A stretch of 24,857 nt of DNA from Plantago elongata (taxonomy: Eukaryota > Streptophyta > Magnoliopsida > Lamiales > Plantaginaceae): positions 1-24,857 of the forward strand of contig JAYMSP010002340.1 of the NCBI GenBank assembly GCA_036897095.1, read 5' to 3'. Of this stretch, positions 1 through 18,800 are shown piece after piece (the first letter of the stretch is position 1; the number at the start of each line of letters is the position of its first letter). The notes beneath the pieces were generated by a model. That model was not told the origin of the DNA. It made no database searches and saw nothing but the letters and a program-made list of their open reading frames with translations. Position numbers and translations under genes: made by a program.

Positions 1-275
1 GTGCGTCGGGCGTCGAGTTGGGGAGGCGAGCCGGAGGTGGTGGTCGATGGGTGGGTGGTCAGGAGATGAAATGGAGATCGGGAGATGTAATTGACAAATC
101 TGGAGATATGAAATGGACTAATGGAGTACTGGTAATTTGGTATATTCTTGGGTTTTGCACAAAACCTCGGTCCGATCGCTTCGATACGCGATTTTTCGGT
201 ATTTGACCCGGACTGGACCGAGGACCGAGAAATACAAAATATGAATACCGAGGACCGGACCTAATCATTTTAGGT
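1..275 (-). mobile_element. Truncated inverted copy of the CCGGACC-rich hAT-like element
   Basis: Positions about 146-265 read on the minus strand match positions about 4915-5035 of the element at 4825-5651 at roughly 80% by eye. The shared landmarks are ATTTCTCGGTCCTCG, CAAATACCGAAAAAT and a GAGGTTTTGT.CAAAAC block. Positions 1-60 are GC-rich and resemble the CCT/CCA-rich interior of that element, also inverted. The TAGGGGTGAG terminus present at 4825 is missing here, and the other end lies outside the window. The ARM-repeat gene therefore sits between inverted copies of one family. The family is inferred from the better copy. Confidence 0.6.
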
Positions 276-453
276 GTAGTAACAATAAAGTCCACGTATT
301 ATGTCAGTATTTTTCACACCTCTACCGAAAGCACTGAGCCACTGACCGTTACTCAAAAGAGTGATAATTACTCCCCTTTTCTTCTCCTCCAAATACTATT
401 TCAAATTCACAAATGACCGTTGTCTTGCCTGCTCTTTCCCCCTTTTTCCCTCG

Positions 454-460
454 TATAAAA
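454..460 (+). promoter_or_regulatory. TATA box of the ARM-repeat gene
   Basis: TATAAAA lies 130 bp upstream of the start codon at 590, after a pyrimidine-rich stretch and followed by a CA/CT-rich leader typical of plant 5' UTRs. Transcription would begin near 485-490, giving a 5' UTR of about 100 nt. No upstream ATG of note precedes the start between there and 590 except one at 524, in another frame. Confidence 0.55.
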
Positions 461-589
461 ACCCTATTTCCTTAATTAACTATCCCTCACACAGTCATAC
501 TCATCTTTTCTACCCACAGACAATTGTACTACACTCTCACAAAGGTAAATTCATCTCCACATACACTGAAAAATAGCATTTCAACAAAA

Positions 590-2295
590 ATGGCGTTGAG
601 GTCTCTTGATAATGCATTGCCACTCACTCCAGAGAGACCCAAGAAGATAGCAAAGATCCCAATTCCAACTCAAAGGGAGAAACAACTCGCTGAATTAGGC
701 GTCAATGACGAAAACAAACTACCCTTATCAGAACCACCTGCTACCGAGGCTTCAATCGACTATATTCCTTCTGAAAACCTCAAGGAATTTCAAGACCCAG
801 ATGTAAAAATTCAGGTATTTCCTTTTGTTCATTATTTCAATTATTCCCAATGCTATGTCTGTTACAAAGTACTGAAAGATCAATGTATTGCGAGAGACTT
901 TAAGAGACGGAGCGATGTTTTTAAGTATATAATGTTTTAAACAATATACATAATGTTTTTTGAGTGAACATTTTATCCGTAATATTTTTTTTGTTATAAA
1001 GGTAATGTTTGTTAGTCTCTTTTAATCTGTTTATAATACCGTGCTAATTGAATTCTTACTCATACTCTGTTGTTGTTATAAGTTGAATCTTCAGTTGAAT
1101 ACTGTCTCAGTTTCATTTGGTTGTTGAAATTCCAATTTTCAGGGTCTTGTTGGAGGTTTAGAATCAAAAGATTGGTTGAAAGTTTGTGAATCGCTGAATG
1201 ATGCTAGGCGTCTCGCTCTATTTCATTCGCCTCTCTTGTTGCCTCTTCTGTGAGTTCATTTTGACTGAGTTCTTCATTACTGTCCAGTGAATGTAAAATG
1301 CATATTCATAACGACTTTTTGTGTATTATAGGGAAAATCTGATGTTAATTATGGTTAAGGCAATGAAAAACCCAAGAAGTGCCTTATGCAAAACAGCAAT
1401 CATGGCTTCTGCTGATGTTTTCACGGCCTTTGGAGAAAAGTTGTTTGAATCTACTTCTGATGCTTTTAGTCAATTGGTAAGTCCAATAGATTTCGATTGT
1501 CTTACTTGCGTAAAAACGCCTTATTTAGCTGATCTAGTTGTGATCTCATTTGATTTGAGTAGTCTTTCTGCATAACTGTATTGAGCTGCATATTAGTGGC
1601 ACTCTTTAACTTTGGTAGGATAAACGGATAACAAAATTAGTGTCCTTCCTATGAACTAGATACTTTTTGTTAATGAAATCGATGTGCGGTTATTCTGTGA
1701 TGGTACAGGTGTTGCAACTTCTGCTTAAAGCTGTCCAAGACAAGAAATTTGTATGTGATGAGGCAAATAGGACACTGAAGGTAATGGTGGAGTCCATGAG
1801 CCCTGTTCCTATGCTCAATACACTCAGTTCATACGTCAAGCACATGAACCTTAGAGTCAGAGCCAAAGCTGCGAATACAATATCTCACTGCGTCTCTAAG
1901 ATGGTATGCAACCACCGATATATGTTGCCATACTTGAAACTTTTGTAACTTGTAGTATGTGTGAAGAACTATAGTTTTGTTTCTTTCAATTTTATCTTAT
2001 AGTCCGATTGCAATTTAGTATTCAGTATTCAATAACATTAACATTTGAGATGCCTTCATTGTAGGATCTGGAAAGTATGAAAGAATTCGGGCTGGTTCCG
2101 TTGCTTCAAATTGCGGCAAACTTATTGAATGACAAGCTTCCTGAGGCAAGAGAAGCAGCAAGAAGTATAACATTAACATTGTTTGAGGCAATTACAGAGA
2201 ATGAGGAAGAGAAGCAGGAATCATGGCAAAGCTTTTGCCAGTCAAATCTACCAGCTATTCATGCACTAGCCATGGTTAAACTTGTGTCTACTTAA
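590..2295 (+). CDS. ARM/TOG-like helical-repeat protein, five exons, 300 aa
   Basis: The coding exons are 590-814, 1143-1249, 1332-1476, 1709-1903 and 2065-2295. All introns are GT-AG, and the phases close to one 903-nt frame ending in TAA. Residues 1-75 are a polar, Pro- and Lys-rich N-terminal arm beginning MALRSLDNALPLTPERPKK. Residues 76-300 form consecutive amphipathic helix pairs. Near residue 85 is an SKDW turn and near 124 an NPRSALCKTA helix start, both typical of TOG/CLASP-type HEAT repeats; later helices carry RVRAKAANTI and AREAARSITLTL. I recognise it as the plant 'ARM repeat superfamily' proteins of about 300 aa related to crescerin/TOGARAM TOG domains. Microtubule or tubulin binding is inferred from that family and is not shown here. 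The final helix is followed directly by the stop, so it looks complete. The start has A at -3 and G at +4. Confidence 0.9.
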
Positions 2296-2415
2296 TGTTG
2301 GAAGTAAATTTAAGCTTGAGTGAGCAGCTGCTATTGTGATATAAGATTTGATTTCAAGAAATTGTCATGGTATACATGACTGTACTAGGATATTATTATG
2401 TACGTATTCATAATT

Positions 2416-2849
2416 GTTGATTTTACTAAATTTTCCAATTTAGTATGAGAATGTTGATTTGCGCATCAAATATTGAGCTACAGCTATAAAACATGATAAT
2501 GAAAATAATAAATTTCTCTCACTTCACCATATTTTTTACACAATTCTAGTGACTAGAGGTGCGATGAGAAAAAAACAAAAATCATACCGATAAAAAGAAT
2601 TTTATATAATATAATGAAAAATTTATACTGAAAAATTAAAATATTATAAACATTGGAATAATATTTCAATTTGTTGATTTTACTAAATTGAAAATTTTAG
2701 TATGAGAATGTTGTTGATTAGAGCATTAAATTTTGAGCTACAACTATAAAACATGATAAATGAAAATAATAAATTTCTTTCGCTTCACCATATTTTTTTA
2801 CACAATTCTAGTGACTGGAGCTGCAATGAGAAAAAAAATAAAAATCATA
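2416..2849. repeat. Diverged ~170-bp direct duplication, each copy starting with a small hairpin
   Basis: Copy 1 (2416-2587) and copy 2 (2673-2849) share long matching runs, such as GTTGATTTTACTAAATT, TATAAAACATGATAA, TGAAAATAATAAATTTCT and ACACAATTCTAGTGACT. The offset is about 257 bp, with 85 bp of AT-rich DNA between them. Copy 1 opens with the perfect inverted repeat TACTAAATT-TTCC-AATTTAGTA (2424-2445). Copy 2 keeps an imperfect version at 2680-2701. There is no coding potential. The origin is unknown; it may be an old non-autonomous transposon or an unequal crossover near the 3' UTR of the ARM gene. Confidence 0.85.
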
Positions 2850-2970
2850 TATTTCAATTTGACAAGTCCTAATAGCTCCCATTTCAAATTCACACTTTTT
2901 TTAAAAATTATTTTATTTTTAACTAAAATTTATTGTATTAAATTAAATATAATATAAAATATAACTGATG

Positions 2971-3225
2971 TTTTTTTTATTAATTAACATGAAATATAGC
3001 ATTACAATTATAATTGTTGAACAAGACGAATTTATCAATCGATTCTAGATGCAAATCAACACCAATCTCTATTCAGAGAATATAATCACCCATTTCGGCG
3101 ATTATAGATGCAAATCACCACCAATCTCTATTCAGAAAATATAATTACCCATTTCAGAGAATCGAACTCGTGACCTCTTGGTTACGGTATGTCTCAACTT
3201 GCCACTCGGCTACAAACGTTTTGAC
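2971..3225 (-). mobile_element. tRNA-derived SINE with target-site duplications
   Basis: On the minus strand the element starts at 3225. It carries a pol III box A, TAGCCGAGTGG (+ positions 3202-3212), and a box B, AGTTCGATTCT (+ positions 3158-3168), about 35 nt apart. The GCCGAGTGG form recalls Ser/Leu-type tRNA. The body ends in an A8 tail (T8 at 2971-2978 on the plus strand). It is flanked by 17-bp direct repeats, ATAAAATATAACTGATG (2954-2970) and ATAAAATATAACTAATG (3226-3242), with one mismatch. tRNA-like head, A-tail and long target-site duplication together fit a SINE inserted by LINE machinery. The tail region holds a 59-bp tandem duplication. The clean duplication suggests a fairly recent insertion. 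Confidence 0.85.
3041..3158. repeat. Two tandem 59-bp units inside the SINE
   Basis: Unit 1 (3041-3099) and unit 2 (3100-3158) align without gaps, with only a few substitutions. Shared runs include ATAGATGCAAATCA, CCAATCTCTATTCAG and ACCCATTTC. They form the 3' body of the SINE on the minus strand. They could be a private duplication of this copy or part of the family consensus; one copy cannot decide. Confidence 0.85.
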
Positions 3226-3242
3226 ATAAAATATAACTAATG

Positions 3243-3670
3243 AGAGATGGGAACAATGGAAGGTAATAGAGCTTTATCACTTAGCTAGCTGCTCCACTCC
3301 TTTGCTACGTTTCCCCCCTTTCTTTCTCACAAAAAAGAACCACTGAGTAAGAAGCTTCCAGTTTCCTTTTAGTGAGGTGATTATGAGACAAATAGCGACA
3401 ATCGAGGAGTTTTCATTTTTGGTTAAATTATAAATTTTCTGTTTCTTGGATAAAAACAGTACCAATACTGACTTTTTGTCGGTTGGTTTTAGGTTAAAAA
3501 AATATAGGTACGAAATTTTTGATTTACAATATGATTCGACTTATTAAAATAAAGTAAGGAAGTGATTGGTACAGGTGCATTTTGAATTTTTAATGGTTGA
3601 CCGGGCAAAATCACATTGTTTGATACGAAAATTGAATTTTAAAACATACTATCCCGCCGGACCTCCGCAC
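3243..3670. other. Intergenic, no gene or repeat recognised
   Basis: This is AT-rich sequence between the SINE and the hairpin. Short reading frames on both strands show no family signature, splice structure or codon pattern. Nothing further is supported. Confidence 0.5.
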
Positions 3671-3739
3671 AAAACACACTTGACGACGTATTTCGGAATC
3701 ATTGCGAGTGATTCCGAAACACACCGTCGAGTGTGTTTT
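3671..3739. repeat. 31-bp-arm inverted repeat (hairpin) with 7-nt loop
   Basis: The left arm 3671-3701 and right arm 3709-3739 are reverse complements at 27 of 31 positions, around the loop TTGCGAG. All four mismatches are transitions, and they fall at or near CpG positions, as expected from decay of methylated cytosine. The arm begins AAAACACACT and ends TTTCGGAATCA. No larger terminal inverted repeat was found around it, so it may be a fold-back element, a short-RNA hairpin relic or a chance palindrome. Its length argues against chance. Confidence 0.85.
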
Positions 3740-3922
3740 CGGTGTACGCGAATTGTTTATTTTACCCACAATTTATCAAATGAATATATTTCTCACCCTT
3801 GAACATATCTTTATAATGATAGTATCAAAATTACTTTAGAATTAAATATTTTAATCCTTTGAACTCTTATACTTGCTCCAATTTTGTTGCATTTCAATGT
3901 TGTGCTATCATAGTATCATACT

Positions 3923-4215
3923 CAGGGGCGGAGGTAATATTTAGACTAAGTGTGTCTCCAGCTACATCCGATCTCACACTTTTAATTTTATATATAATAT
4001 TTTTTGTTAAATAATCTCATAAAAATTTCAACTTGTACCATACATACTACTGAAATTTCACTTTTATAGAGTATATATAAACTTTTAATTTTTAAAGACT
4101 TAGATTTATGGCGACGATGTATAGTGTTTTTCGGTATAAGTAGTGTAAATTTTCAATCGAATTTTCACAATTTTTAATAAATTAAACGTTATTTTTATTC
4201 CTAGCTCCACCCCTG
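3923..4215. mobile_element. 293-bp hAT-like MITE with 8-bp target-site duplication
   Basis: The ends are CAGGGGCGGAGG (3923-3934) and the reverse complement of CAGGGGTGGAGC (4204-4215), a terminal inverted repeat with two mismatches in 12. The flanking 8-mers ATCATACT (3915-3922) and ATCATATT (4216-4223) match at 7 of 8. An 8-bp duplication and a CAGGG terminus are typical of the hAT superfamily. The interior is AT-rich and non-coding, so this is a non-autonomous deletion derivative. Confidence 0.85.
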
Positions 4216-4824
4216 ATCATATTATATGTTAATTTTATAGGCACCCATATTATAATATTTTGCAAAATGAATTATCACCGATTAAGTGAGTGATTCATTT
4301 CTTATGTCTCGAATTTTTTTTAACAACTGCCTAATTCAAAATTTAATTTTCATGCATTTCATTATATACCTTTTCATTTTTTAAAATTAAAATAAATAAA
4401 AATATTTAAGACCAACCATTCATTTAATACATTACAAATAAAAATTATGATTAAAAAAAAATATAATTACATTTAAAAATATTCAAGACAAACCATTCAT
4501 TTAATACATTACATTACAAATACAAACTATAAAATATTTTATAAAATTATAAAATACATTGACAAGCATACATGGTCCCGTTTCAACCAAACAGCTTGAT
4601 AACAACTACACAAATTAATAGTATTTTAGTCATTTCGCAATACAAGTGGCTAAAACACAACCTCAATCACATTTCATAAATCGTACCAAACAACTACTTG
4701 CATTCGAAATACATATTAAAACAACTCTAAAAAATATACCCATGTGTTTTGACCGGATAAAACACAATATCTACCAATCGGTCCCCAATGTACCGTAGAT
4801 TCGTATCCAAACCCGACCCGCCAT
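4216..4824. repeat. AT-rich intergenic stretch with a ~77-bp-offset direct repeat
   Basis: At 4398-4441 and 4475-4521 the same segment recurs. It runs from AAAAATATT through the shared CCATTCATTTAATACATTA to ACAAATA, and the second copy has an extra CATTA. The rest is low-complexity AT-rich DNA with no gene signature. It lies between two hAT-like elements. Confidence 0.65.
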
Positions 4825-5651
4825 TAGGGGTGAGCAGAAACGGAACCGGACCGAAATACCGGCCCTAACCGGACAAAAAAAAATCAGGCCTTGGCCCCGC
4901 CCTAAATCGACTAGGTCTGGTTCTCGGTATTGTAAATTTGCATTTCTCGGTCCTCGATCCGGTCCGGGCCAAATACCGAAAAATTGCGTGTCGGACCGAC
5001 CAGGACCGAGGTTTTGTACAAAACCGGAAAACCCAATCATATACAGTATACCTAGTTTTACATCTCGATCTCGTAGGCAGAGAGACAGTGAGCCACCCTT
5101 ACCCACGCCTCCACCGACTGCTCCACCGCCACTCCTCTGTCCTCCGCCCCCCCTACGCTCCCACTATCAATCTCCACCTCCACCTCCCGATCTCGACGCC
5201 TCTGGCCGCCGCCACCCCTAGACTACCACTATTGGTCTCCACCCACCTCCACCTCCCGATCTCGACGCCTCTCTCCATCCACTCAGATGCGCCTCCGCCT
5301 GCTTGATTTAATCACACCCACCTCCGCCCTCGTCCTCCGTTTCAATACCTCTGCTGCCCCCCCTCGGATTCTTTGTATGTCGACCTCCATGAGAGATGAG
5401 TTATTTTGAGAGAAGGAAGAACGTAATCATCTCGCTTTGAGGAAATCGTTGTTTTGATCTTTCTGAAGAAGTACTCTATTTTACAGGAGAAGAGAATTTT
5501 CTGTTTTCAATTTCAGAATAAACAATATAGTTTAGGACCGACTGTAATTAGGTCCGGGCCTCGGAATGCAAAGATAGTTAAAAATCGTTCCGGACCATTT
5601 CGGGCTATACTCGGTTCGGTCCATTCGATCCTGGCCTGATACTCACCCCTA
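4825..5651. mobile_element. 827-bp hAT-like non-autonomous element with CCGGACC-type subterminal motifs
   Basis: The ends are TAGGGGTGAGCA (4825-4836) and the reverse complement of TAGGGGTGAGTA (5640-5651). The flanks CCCGCCAT (4817-4824) and CCGCCCAT (5652-5659) are nearly the same 8-mer and differ by a shifted C/G, consistent with a slightly decayed hAT target duplication. Both subterminal regions (about 4840-5030 and 5535-5635) are dense in GGACCG, CGGTCC, GGTCCGG and TCCGGACC motifs in both orientations, as seen for transposase-binding repeats. The interior about 5090-5345 is CCT/CCA-rich and gives low-complexity Pro/Ser frames that I do not treat as genes. The right end is 136 bp upstream of the OVA2 start codon, so it occupies the proximal promoter. 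Confidence 0.75.
5160..5272. repeat. Direct repeat inside the 827-bp element
   Basis: A 30-bp segment, CCACCTCCACCTCCCGATCT plus ten more bases, occurs identically at 5174-5203 and 5243-5272 (offset 69). Similar sequence extends about 15 bp further upstream of each copy. The identity suggests local slippage or a recent tandem duplication in the GC-rich core. Confidence 0.9.
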
Positions 5652-5787
5652 CCGCCCATTATCCAAAATGAAAAATAAAATAAAAAAACGAAGGTAAAGA
5701 AATAATCTGGATTTTCGTTTTATCTAAAACCCTCTGTTTCCTTTCTCTACAGAAGGTGAAAAGCTTGGCAGATGAGAATGGTTGGAA
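5652..5787 (+). promoter_or_regulatory. OVA2: Proximal promoter and 5' leader of OVA2
   Basis: Only 136 bp separate the transposon end from the start codon. The segment is A-rich and has no convincing TATA box. It contains AAAACCCT (about 5726-5734), which resembles the telo-box core common in promoters of plant translation-related genes. A pyrimidine-rich CTTTCTCTAC tract precedes the leader. The transcription start cannot be placed from sequence alone, and much of the promoter may lie inside the transposon. Confidence 0.35.

Positions 5788-5795
<8 letters not shown>
5772..5795 (+). promoter_or_regulatory. Overlapping uORF at the OVA2 start
   Basis: An ATG at 5772 opens a seven-codon frame ending in TAA at 5795. 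It overlaps the proposed OVA2 ATG (5788) in a different frame. Its context is weak (C at -3), so many ribosomes would scan past it. It could lower initiation at 5788 and favour later in-frame Met codons. It matters only if transcription starts upstream of 5772. Confidence 0.45.
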
Positions 5796-16042
<10,247 letters not shown>

Positions 16043-16268
16043 AAAGAGGAGATTTCACATTTGCCATTCGTTGCTTCGATTTGAAACCTGAAGCCTGATT
16101 TATTTATACATCATCGTGTATCTTTGAGGAATTAATAGTTTACAGCAGCAAAAGGAACTAGTGCAAGTTCGAGGATAGCAGTCTGCATTCATATATTCTT
16201 GTAAAATACTTGTTTCTCATAAAATTGGAAATGAGGACCAATTTATATACAGTTCTTCCTATTTAAGA

Positions 16269-16274
16269 AATAAA
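16269..16274 (+). terminator. Candidate poly(A) signal of OVA2
   Basis: AATAAA lies 227 nt after the OVA2 stop codon in a U/A-rich 3' region. Plant signals are loose, so the actual cleavage site is uncertain. Confidence 0.45.
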
Positions 16275-17099
16275 ACTACCAGTTTTCAACTTAAAACATC
16301 AACGTACTAACTTTATGTGGAGATGTCTGTTTTTGAAATTAATTTTTTGACTAGAAACTTTTGAATTTTGACAGGCTGAATTAAAGGGATGATATATGCA
16401 GTTATCCTGTGAATATTCAATGAAATGTTCAGAGTTGAGGATCTGCCTCCTAGGAGTGACCGGCGGATATAGATTGGTATTTTTGAAAAATCAAACTCGT
16501 CAGGCATATGCGATTTATAAATAAATTTATTTTCTAAATCATGGCATATCGTACATTGACGGGTGAATATGTACGAATATTGTTTACTAACCCAATTAAA
16601 ATGAATATTTGTGAAAGAGAAGATCTTTTTTTATCTATATAGAATGACCGGTTGGGTCAAACGGGTGGTGAGTTGTCGCACCCTTATTATCGGTGGGAAG
16701 GTTGGGTGTCCCACCCACCACAAAATTTTATTAAGAAAAAGAAATTAATGATGGGCGCTTATCAAGATGGTTGCTTGTCCCCTCCTAATTGAATCTCTCT
16801 TTATTTTTTTAAAATTTTTATTATTTATATAAATAACTTCTTCTTAATTTTTCAATATATATATAAATATAAAAATTTAATGATGAAGATATTTTTTAAT
16901 TTCTTAATTTTTATCCTTCACCATATTGTTTATTCTGAAATTACATTTGAATTATTGTAATTTTTTTCCATATCATTTAGTATTTTAGTTTTAGATTGCT
17001 ACATTGTATTTTAATTTTCAAATCTAACTTAAAGTTCTTTTAATATTATATTTAATTATTATATTTAAGTATTTATTATAATTTTTTATTCTTTTAAAC
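16275..17099. other. AT-rich intergenic stretch, no gene recognised
   Basis: The stretch contains a GGGTGGTGAG...CCCACCCACC segment near 16660-16720, with partly self-complementary GGTGGG/CCCACC runs, possibly a MITE remnant with no clear ends. After about 16800 the sequence is low-complexity AT. No coding, tRNA or other structure is supported. Confidence 0.45.
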
Positions 17100-17176
17100 G
17101 GCTAAAGAATGACTTGAACTCCGACCTATTGGTTGGAGTTGAAGCGTATTACTAACTGAGTTGCACTTCGTTGTCT
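17100..17176 (-). mobile_element. tRNA-like sequence, probable SINE head relic
   Basis: On the minus strand the sequence reads GTGCAACTCAGTTAGTAATA, resembling a tRNA D-arm/box A. About 35 nt on comes GGTCGGAGTTCAAGTCATTC, resembling a T-arm/box B. There is no complete acceptor stem and both boxes are degenerate, so a working tRNA is unlikely. No target duplication was found. A SINE or tRNA pseudogene fits best. Confidence 0.45.
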
Positions 17177-17319
17177 CTATTATAATGCTAAAGTCTTGAA
17201 AAATGTAAGATTTTCTTTAAAAAATAAAAAAATTAAGGATTTTTAGGGTTTTTTCACGGTTTTTGATTTTATCGGTCTAACCAGTCGATAATCTTAAAAA
17301 AATGTCGAGACAAACATTT

Positions 17320-17580
17320 TTCATTATGATTTTAATAGATTGTGTTATAGTTTTAAAATTGTTAGTATTGAAAGTTACAGTTATAGTTTTAACGTATCCT
17401 GTTAATTTTTTAAGAGAATTGCTTAATGCGTCGGTATCATATATTTCAATTAGAGTTTTATACCACTTTTGTAGTTTAATTTGGTGTGATGGTTTAAGTA
17501 GTTACATGATAGTTTCAAGATGGCTTGTTATAATTTTAAATTACACTCTAATATTATTAAACATGTTTAAAAATTCATGT
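17320..17580 (-). repeat. Possible inverted, diverged relative of the 19.2-20.7 kb array
   Basis: Motifs such as GTTATAGTTTTAAAATTGTTA and GTTACAGTTATAGTTTTAA recur. These are the reverse-strand form of the TTAAAACTATAACAATG theme of the tandem array. Similarity is by eye and the sequence is AT-rich, so chance is not excluded. Otherwise 17177-17835 shows no gene. Confidence 0.3.
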
Positions 17581-17835
17581 ATGCTATTAAAACACTAATA
17601 AACAAGCGTAAATAAGTTATTTACAATTCAGTTTTTACACTATTGAAAGATTCAGATATACTAAGGTATAAAAATCTATTCTCATATGAAAAAGACTAGA
17701 AGACGCGTGTCACGCTACGCATGACAAGTGATATTGTTTATTAGATCATATGGAATTTATGTGGAATGTAGATATGAAGTTTTGTTTACCATAAAACAAA
17801 TGGTTTCCTTTATTCAGTTACACCAAGCTTAAGGA

Positions 17836-18290
17836 TTTTTTTTTTTTTTTTTGTAGAATATGAATAATATTGATCAACCAAAAAGCACCATTCCTATCTA
17901 TATCAATATCTCAAGCTAGAAGATGGGCTACTGCATTACCTACCATTCCTATGAAAATTAAACAACACTGAAGCAAAACAATTTACTAATCTCTTAGACT
18001 CAGAAATAATTCCAAAGCAGAACATAGAAATAATTCCACAAGCTTGCAACTGACGGGAAACCGAGATACAATCTCCTTCAACAATTACATTATGCAAATG
18101 TAACTCCTGCGCAAACAGTACTACACTTAGCAGTGATGGTTTCAGCTGGTTCTGGACAATTAATCCTAATAAATTTGCATTGGCACCAAGCTATCACTTA
18201 TCCAAGATTATCTCTTATGACCACACCAATTCATGCATATGTACCAGTTTCCCATGCTTCTGCAACATCTGGTGGATGAGTATGGGAAAA
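17836..18290 (-). pseudogene. 3' end of a LINE-type retroelement: RNase H-like domain plus poly(A)
   Basis: Read on the minus strand, translation gives AWETGTYA, a stop, IGVVIRDNLG, a stop, VIAWCQCKF, PEPAETITAK. After a frameshift come VIVEGDCISVSRQLQ, then RLVNCFASVLFNFHRNG, and after another frameshift NAVAHLLA. This order matches the plant RNase H-like domain (RVT_3 type) found at the end of many plant L1 retroelements. It includes the AE and EGD acidic positions and the terminal N-A-H-LA motif. Two in-frame stops and at least two frameshifts show it is dead. A run of 17 T at 17836-17852 on the plus strand is its poly(A) tail, which fixes the 3' end. The copy appears 5'-truncated; the upstream edge near 18290 is approximate. 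Confidence 0.75.
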
Positions 18291-18700
18291 AGTGGCATGA
18301 ACCAACAATATCCATTGCATTCATCCCTCTATTCTCAATTTCTAATGCACCTGTTGATTCCTATTATACCGATCGTCCAACACAATGCCACAAATGATTC
18401 CAGCTCACCTTTGAATCCCATAGAATTTGATTTGATTCCCTGAGCAAGACTACGTACCAGTTATCACAATTCACAACAAGTTGCATGAACACAATGTTGC
18501 TATAAAGTAGCCCAACTTGCACCTGATTGTTGTATTGGAAGATTAAAGTACCCAATATATCAGATCAGGCACTGGACCAAATCATTTATAATTTGAATAA
18601 ACAACAAACTAAAAGTCTAAAACACCAAATCAAGTTCTACAATTTTCTAGATCCAGATAAAATCAATTTTACTAGAGAAGCTGGGTTTGAACCTGGTCGA
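18291..18700. other. Intergenic, nothing recognised
   Basis: The stretch may include more 5' sequence of the LINE relic, but no retroelement motif is readable. Short open frames on both strands lack family signatures. Confidence 0.4.
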
Positions 18701-18716
18701 TTCTCTCGAGCCCATG

Positions 18717-18800
18717 GATCTGCCGTCACCATCGATCGACTGGAACCACGGATCTGCCGCCAACGTCATCGATCCGCCGCCACCATCGATCGACCGGTGG
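18717..18800. repeat. GC-rich patch with repeated ATCGATCGAC motif
   Basis: GGATCTGCCGTCACCATCGA and GATCCGCCGCCACCATCGA recur about 53 bp apart. Each is followed by TCGAC.GG, with a third GGATCTGCCGCCAACG in between. The patch stands out against AT-rich neighbours. From 18840 to 18995 a GAAATGGAAA-type motif recurs four times. Neither part yields a recognisable protein. It could be a captured gene fragment. Confidence 0.5.

Noticed and set aside
3150..3225. Functional tRNA gene on the minus strand
   Set aside because: Box A and box B are present but acceptor-stem pairing and a full cloverleaf are not, and the sequence is the head of a SINE with target duplications.
4771..5306. Long overlapping open frames on both strands (Pro/Ser/His-rich)
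   Set aside because: They lie in the GC-rich interior of a transposon with terminal repeats. Composition is low-complexity, frames are open on both strands at once, and no family motif or splice structure is present.
17302..17598. 98-aa hydrophobic plus-strand reading frame
   Set aside because: The hydrophobic residues follow from T-rich low-complexity DNA (TTT/ATT/GTT codons), and the region resembles the inverted repeat array. No gene evidence.
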